Assembly (NCBI RefSeq): GCF_001424345.1
Contig: NZ_LMPF01000025.1
Span: forward strand, 124,001-188,000
Length of the DNA stretch: 64,000 nt
Source: Burkholderia sp. Leaf177
Lineage (GTDB): Bacteria > Pseudomonadota > Gammaproteobacteria > Burkholderiales > Burkholderiaceae
Direction: 5' to 3'
The translations under genes were made by a program, and so were the position numbers. A model generated the notes under the pieces. The model was not told the DNA's origin. It was given only the letters and a program-made list of their open reading frames with translations, and did no database searches. This document shows, one piece after another, positions 60,475 to 64,000 of the stretch (positions are counted from its first letter, which is position 1; every line of letters begins with the position of its first letter).

Positions 60475-61008
60475 CTAGACGCCTTCTTCCGTATCGGTGC
60501 TGGCTGGAGTGGATTTTGACGGTGCCTGTGATGACTGTGATGCTTGCGATGTCTGCGATGCGGTGCCTGCAGCGCCCAGTTTAAACGCAGCAAATACGCG
60601 CAGGGTGGCTTCGAGATCTTCGCGCGTGACGTTTTGCAGCACGTCGGCGCGCAGTCCGATCAATTCTTTCTCGATCTTCGCCGTGACGCTGCGGCCTTCG
60701 TCGGTGAGGGAGATGATCTTGGCGCGCCTGTCGTCGGGATCTTCGTCCCGGCGCACGAGATTTGCCGCGCACAGTTGATCGAGCAGCCTGACGAGCGATG
60801 GCCCTTCAATACCCGTCATTTCCGCCAGCACCACTTGTCGCACAGGCGCGTCGAGCCTCCCCGCGATGAGCAGCGGCGTAGCGCAAGCTTCGGAGACGTT
60901 GTAGGCCGCGATCACGCTCTGGCTGGTTCGCCGCCATTGGCGGGAAGCGATCACGAGCGCGCTGCTTACGGATTGTCGGAGAACATCGATTGTCGGCATG
61001 GCGCGCAT
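60475..61008 (-). CDS. MarR-family regulator of the FUSC efflux operon
   Basis: A 177-residue MarR protein with a winged helix (PVRQVVLAEMTGIEGPSLVRLLDQLCAANLVRR) and a polar, Ser/Gln/Thr-rich C-terminal tail (AGTASQTSQASQSSQ) beyond the usual fold. It heads the operon and probably represses it. Starts at 61008 and 60999 both lie inside a candidate operator (60989-61025). Confidence 0.92.
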   Translation of the reverse strand: MRAMPTIDVLRQSVSSALVIASRQWRRTSQSVIAAYNVSEACATPLLIAGRLDAPVRQVVLAEMTGIEGPSLVRLLDQLCAANLVRRDEDPDDRRAKIISLTDEGRSVTAKIEKELIGLRADVLQNVTREDLEATLRVFAAFKLGAAGTASQTSQASQSSQAPSKSTPASTDTEEGV

Positions 61009-61025
61009 TGTATTTCGCCGACAAT
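60989..61025. promoter_or_regulatory. Inverted-repeat operator over the MarR start codon
   Basis: ATTGTCGGC (60989-60997) and GCCGACAAT (61017-61025) are perfect 9-bp arms, 28 bp centre to centre, covering the start codons of the MarR gene. This placement fits autorepression. Confidence 0.55.
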
Positions 61026-61070
61026 TCGTTAGCAAGCTATTGAATTATATTTTGGGGTCGGAGTTGCGTT

Positions 61071-62765
61071 TTAGCCGCGTTTTGCGAGAAGGAGTTTGCT
61101 CAGGACCGTAAAAGCCATCGTTGGAAGTTCATCGAGTTTTCTCACAACGATGTTATGCGCATAAAACTTTTCTACGGCGTCGTCGAGCAGGCCGATACCT
61201 ACAAGCTCGATCCCCGAGGCCGCGATCTCTTCGATGCGTGCACGTAAATCAGTCCGCAAGATGACCGGATGGCCGTCGCCGGTGGCAGGGTAGCCGTCGG
61301 ATAGAACCATCAAAATGCGGCGGTCGGCGCGTTGGGCCATTAAGCGCTCGGCCGCCCAGACTAACGCTTCGCCATCGGGATTCTCGTGACCACAGTCGAT
61401 AGCACTCAGGCCAGCTGGATTATTCGATCCAAACCGCTTGTAAATGCGCAAGTCCAGGCGTTCCAGCTTGCGGTTGTATCGACCTAAATCATTGCCATTG
61501 GCGAGCATGTTCTCGTAAAGCGCTCGCATTTCCCGCGATTCCACCGAGCTATATCCCAGCACTTCGCATTTGAACGACAACTGCATCAGCGCGTCGCACA
61601 GCGCGGCGGCGCACAGGCGCGCCAGATCCATTTTCTTGCCCGCCATCGAGCCGCTAAGGTCGATGAGCAACGTCACCGCGGCATCGCGCCCCTCTGTTAC
61701 GCGCTTGACGCGAAATGGCGTCCGATACCCCGGCGACACGACGAGCTTCGCCAGCGCCGGCCGATCGATCTCGCCGCGTTCCTGCTCGCGTTTCCAGCGC
61801 GTTTGTTCATCGGCCTTCAGCGCGCGTTCCAGACGCGCGGTGAGCGGCGCCGTTTCCGCCCGGGCGAGCGCGCGGAGGTTTCGCCATGCCGCTGGATCGC
61901 CTCGGCCGGTAAGGTCGGTGATGACATCGAAAGCCGTTGTGAGCGGGATCGAGAGGCGGGGCCGGCCGTCGATCAGATCGACAGACATTGATGCGGCGGC
62001 CGATTGTGCTTCGGATGCTTGCGCGGCGGCGTCTGACGGCGACTGTGCGGTCGTGGTTGCGCTATCGGCAGCTGCGTCCGTCGACTCATTTTGCGATGCC
62101 GCGTCAGGATCGCCCGTGGCTTGCTCGGCGTCGAGCGTCTGGTCGGCATCCGCCGTGAACATCATGGTATTGACGCCGCCCGCGCCCAGAGACCTGATCC
62201 GTGCAACGAGCGCGTGCGCGCTTTCAATGCTTTCCTGCGTGGACCGGCTGGTCCGCGCGCGTTCCAGCGCGTCGCTCACCGCGCCGAGCGTTGCCATAAG
62301 CGCCGGCGTGCGCTCCGTGACCGCGGGCGTTTCGCCCCACAGCACGCCTTCTATCATCCAGATCAGCTTGTCGCGCCAGGACAGCTGCGGCCACCGCGCG
62401 TGGATGGCGAACGCTTTCTGCGCCCGCAACTTTTCGATATACCGCCGCGCGCCCGGATAATCGGTGAACAAACGCTCGCAGGCACGCCGGTCGTCGATGA
62501 CTTCGGCGAGTTGCCGCGCCGGATCTGAAGGCAGGGCGCCGATCTGGTCGATGACGGAAAACTTCCAGCGCGCTGCCAGCAGGTCGAGCTGGCCGGTGAG
62601 GGCGTCCGAGTCTGGCGAATCCGGCCCGGGCTCGGGCAGCACGATGCGTTCACGCTCTATGCGAGCCGGACCTGTGTCGAAGGACACGGTCACGCCGTAT
62701 CGGCCCGTCAGGACACGCGCTAGCCGGCTTAACGAGTCAGGCGTGAGTTGGCGCGGTTCATTCAT
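61071..62765 (-). CDS. VWA-domain protein, CobT-like
   Basis: A 564-residue protein. The N-terminal half is alpha-helical and ends in an Ala/Ser/Asp-rich linker (about 225-265), followed by a basic region and a C-terminal VWA domain with a MIDAS motif DLSGSMAGKK starting at D369 and VLSDGYPATGD near 485. The VWA part resembles CobT, the large subunit of aerobic cobaltochelatase. It overlaps the CobS-like ATPase gene by 8 nt. Without cobalamin genes nearby it may be an insertase for another metal or a MoxR/VWA chaperone. Confidence 0.82.
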   Translation of the reverse strand: MNEPRQLTPDSLSRLARVLTGRYGVTVSFDTGPARIERERIVLPEPGPDSPDSDALTGQLDLLAARWKFSVIDQIGALPSDPARQLAEVIDDRRACERLFTDYPGARRYIEKLRAQKAFAIHARWPQLSWRDKLIWMIEGVLWGETPAVTERTPALMATLGAVSDALERARTSRSTQESIESAHALVARIRSLGAGGVNTMMFTADADQTLDAEQATGDPDAASQNESTDAAADSATTTAQSPSDAAAQASEAQSAAASMSVDLIDGRPRLSIPLTTAFDVITDLTGRGDPAAWRNLRALARAETAPLTARLERALKADEQTRWKREQERGEIDRPALAKLVVSPGYRTPFRVKRVTEGRDAAVTLLIDLSGSMAGKKMDLARLCAAALCDALMQLSFKCEVLGYSSVESREMRALYENMLANGNDLGRYNRKLERLDLRIYKRFGSNNPAGLSAIDCGHENPDGEALVWAAERLMAQRADRRILMVLSDGYPATGDGHPVILRTDLRARIEEIAASGIELVGIGLLDDAVEKFYAHNIVVRKLDELPTMAFTVLSKLLLAKRG

Positions 62766-63969
62766 CGAACGCAATGTGATGCCGGATGATGCTGCGAATC
62801 AGCGCCGCGTCTTCCGCGCTTACTTTCGAATAGATGGCGGGACCGGCAGCACGCTCCGGATCGCCGGAACGCAGCATCAGGTCGGCCCAGTCGAGCAGCC
62901 GACGAGTGGAAAATGCGCTTGCGAGATCTTCGCGCGCGAACGCGGCGCGGCAGTCGGCGGCGATCGCGGCGAGCGTGTTCGCCATCGACCGCGTAATACG
63001 CTCTCCGAGCGTGCGCATCAGCACTTCGGCTTCTTCGTCCGGCGACAAATAATCCATCAGATACACGCGCCATCGATCCAGAAAAGCTTCGTTCATCAGG
63101 TTCGCGCCTTGATACAAATGCCGGTAGACACTCATTGCGCCAACGGCATTTGCGGTCGCGAACAGCCGGAAGGACGGATGCGGCGCGACCAGTTCGTTGC
63201 CCTTTTCCTTGAGCAACAGGCGTCCGTGCGGTTCGAGCACGGCAGTCAGCACGGCGAGAATCGATGGTTCGGCGAAGTCGATTTCATCGACCACGAGCCA
63301 GAGACCTTCGCGCATTGCTGTCGGCAATACGCCGTCCACCCAAAGCGTTTCGCCGCCTTTGACGGTCCAGAAACCGACGAAATCGCCGATGGTCGTTTGT
63401 CCGTTCATATTCGCCCGCAGCACGCCGTGTTGCGAGCGCGCGGCGACTTGTTCGATCAGGCTGGTTTTCCCTGCGCCAGTGTGTCCGATCAGCATCACGC
63501 GCCGGTTTTCGACAATGTCCTGGAGGATGTCGGCGAAGCGCTCGGGGAAAATATAGGCGGGATTGAGGCGTGGAACGAGCGGACCGGCGGCGCCCATCGG
63601 CATTTCGACGTTGCCGATCAGCGCGGCGGCGCGGTCCGGTTGGATTGACTTTGGGAGCGGCGTGTTGCTAACGGACGCCACGCGCCTGAGATCCTTGAGA
63701 AACGCCGCGCGTTCTTCAGCGGCCACTGTCTCCTCAGCCTCGCCAGGGCGCAGGAAACCTTCACGATGCCATTTCTGGAGCTTTGATTTCAGGTTTTCGA
63801 GATCGACCACTGTATCGATGTTCGCCAGCGCCTTTCCACGACCATGTTCAATCCGATACATCTGCGGTCTGTCAGAAAGCGTTACGCGCCACCATTCGGC
63901 CTCTTGTCCGGTCGAGCGCTCGTAGCAGCCGGTGTGGGGATCGTCTTGAAGTTTATCGGGCGCGTTCAT
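62758..63969 (-). CDS. AAA+ ATPase, CobS/MoxR-like
   Basis: A 403-residue AAA+ protein with Walker A GHTGAGKT (162-169) and Walker B LVVDEID near 225, plus sensor 1 (FATANAVGAMS) and sensor 2 regions, as in CobS/MoxR. The first 100 residues form an N-terminal extension, with WWRVTLSDRPQMYRIEHGRGKALANIDTVVDLENLKSKLQKW, beyond the roughly 330-residue CobS. It would drive conformational change of the VWA partner encoded downstream. It starts 31 nt before the window edge, so the upstream context is unseen. Confidence 0.85.
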   Translation of the reverse strand: MNAPDKLQDDPHTGCYERSTGQEAEWWRVTLSDRPQMYRIEHGRGKALANIDTVVDLENLKSKLQKWHREGFLRPGEAEETVAAEERAAFLKDLRRVASVSNTPLPKSIQPDRAAALIGNVEMPMGAAGPLVPRLNPAYIFPERFADILQDIVENRRVMLIGHTGAGKTSLIEQVAARSQHGVLRANMNGQTTIGDFVGFWTVKGGETLWVDGVLPTAMREGLWLVVDEIDFAEPSILAVLTAVLEPHGRLLLKEKGNELVAPHPSFRLFATANAVGAMSVYRHLYQGANLMNEAFLDRWRVYLMDYLSPDEEAEVLMRTLGERITRSMANTLAAIAADCRAAFAREDLASAFSTRRLLDWADLMLRSGDPERAAGPAIYSKVSAEDAALIRSIIRHHIAFDE

Positions 63970-64000
63970 GGGCTTGGAAAGGATGTGGCGGACTTTCAGA

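Noticed and set aside
58438..60519. 693-codon frame antisense to the FUSC gene
   Set aside because: A very long shadow frame, typical of high-GC coding DNA; Arg/Gln/His rich with no recognisable domain.
61071..63969. Proven cobaltochelatase
   Set aside because: CobN and other cobalamin genes are absent from the window, so only a CobS/CobT-like call is justified.
1..64000. CRISPR arrays, tRNA or rRNA genes, insertion sequences, prophage
   Set aside because: No regularly spaced repeats, cloverleaf, transposase or phage structural gene is visible on either strand.

Overview
The window is about 64 kb of GC-rich bacterial chromosome, densely coded, with no rRNA, tRNA, insertion sequence, prophage or CRISPR array that I can recognise. 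Gene content (Cio-type bd oxidase, OprD-family porin, NodT-type efflux lipoproteins, FUSC/DUF1656 efflux, many LysR regulators, several small proteins of a kind I associate with Burkholderiaceae) and codon use point to a betaproteobacterium of Burkholderia sensu lato, probably Paraburkholderia or Caballeronia. The genus call is inference.

Layout. 1-9.6 kb: a cyanide-insensitive-type cytochrome bd operon (cioA-cioB-DUF2474, minus), a YpfJ-like zinc metallopeptidase, heptosyltransferase I (waaC), a PilZ protein, a DsbA/FrnE-like oxidoreductase, an OsmC peroxidase, a cation/proton antiporter and a short gene behind a double-palindrome operator. 9.7-21.9 kb: a purine permease, then gamma-glutamyltransferase, a LysR regulator, a complete oligopeptide ABC importer (oppABCDF order) and an OprD porin, which together look like uptake and hydrolysis of gamma-glutamyl or short peptides. 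22-25.8 kb: a sulfonate/taurine-type operon (TauD-like dioxygenase, binding protein, ATPase, permease) with terminator-like hairpins inside it. 26-30.7 kb: an HD hydrolase divergent from a GlxA-type regulator, a run of small uncharacterised proteins and a LysR gene. 30.8-35.4 kb: a MarR-EmrA-EmrB-outer-membrane-lipoprotein efflux operon. 35.4-39.1 kb: LysR, a family III CoA-transferase and an MFS carboxylate transporter. 39.4-41.5 kb: four small proteins sharing a loose pattern, surrounding a cold-shock gene with a long 5' leader.

42-48 kb is a signalling block: a chemoreceptor with a sigma-28-like promoter and a CheR-tether-like tail, a degenerate receiver protein, a LuxR-type response regulator, a MazEF toxin-antitoxin pair and a hybrid histidine kinase. 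48.2-54.8 kb is metabolic: a short-chain dehydrogenase, a VOC protein and HMG-CoA lyase, a thioesterase, a glutathione-independent formaldehyde dehydrogenase, an MHS-type transporter and a zinc-ribbon metallopeptidase. 55-61 kb is a second efflux operon (MarR, FUSC, DUF1656, HlyD, outer-membrane lipoprotein, TetR). The window ends with a CobS-like AAA ATPase overlapping a CobT-like VWA protein, with no cobalamin genes in sight.

The least explained parts are the small-protein family around cspA with its 16-bp tandem repeats, the small-protein run at 28.4-29.7 kb, the 49-codon gene at 9444 under a double AGGG...CCCT dyad, the TTGTCCACA cluster at 7911-7945, and the CobS/CobT-like pair.
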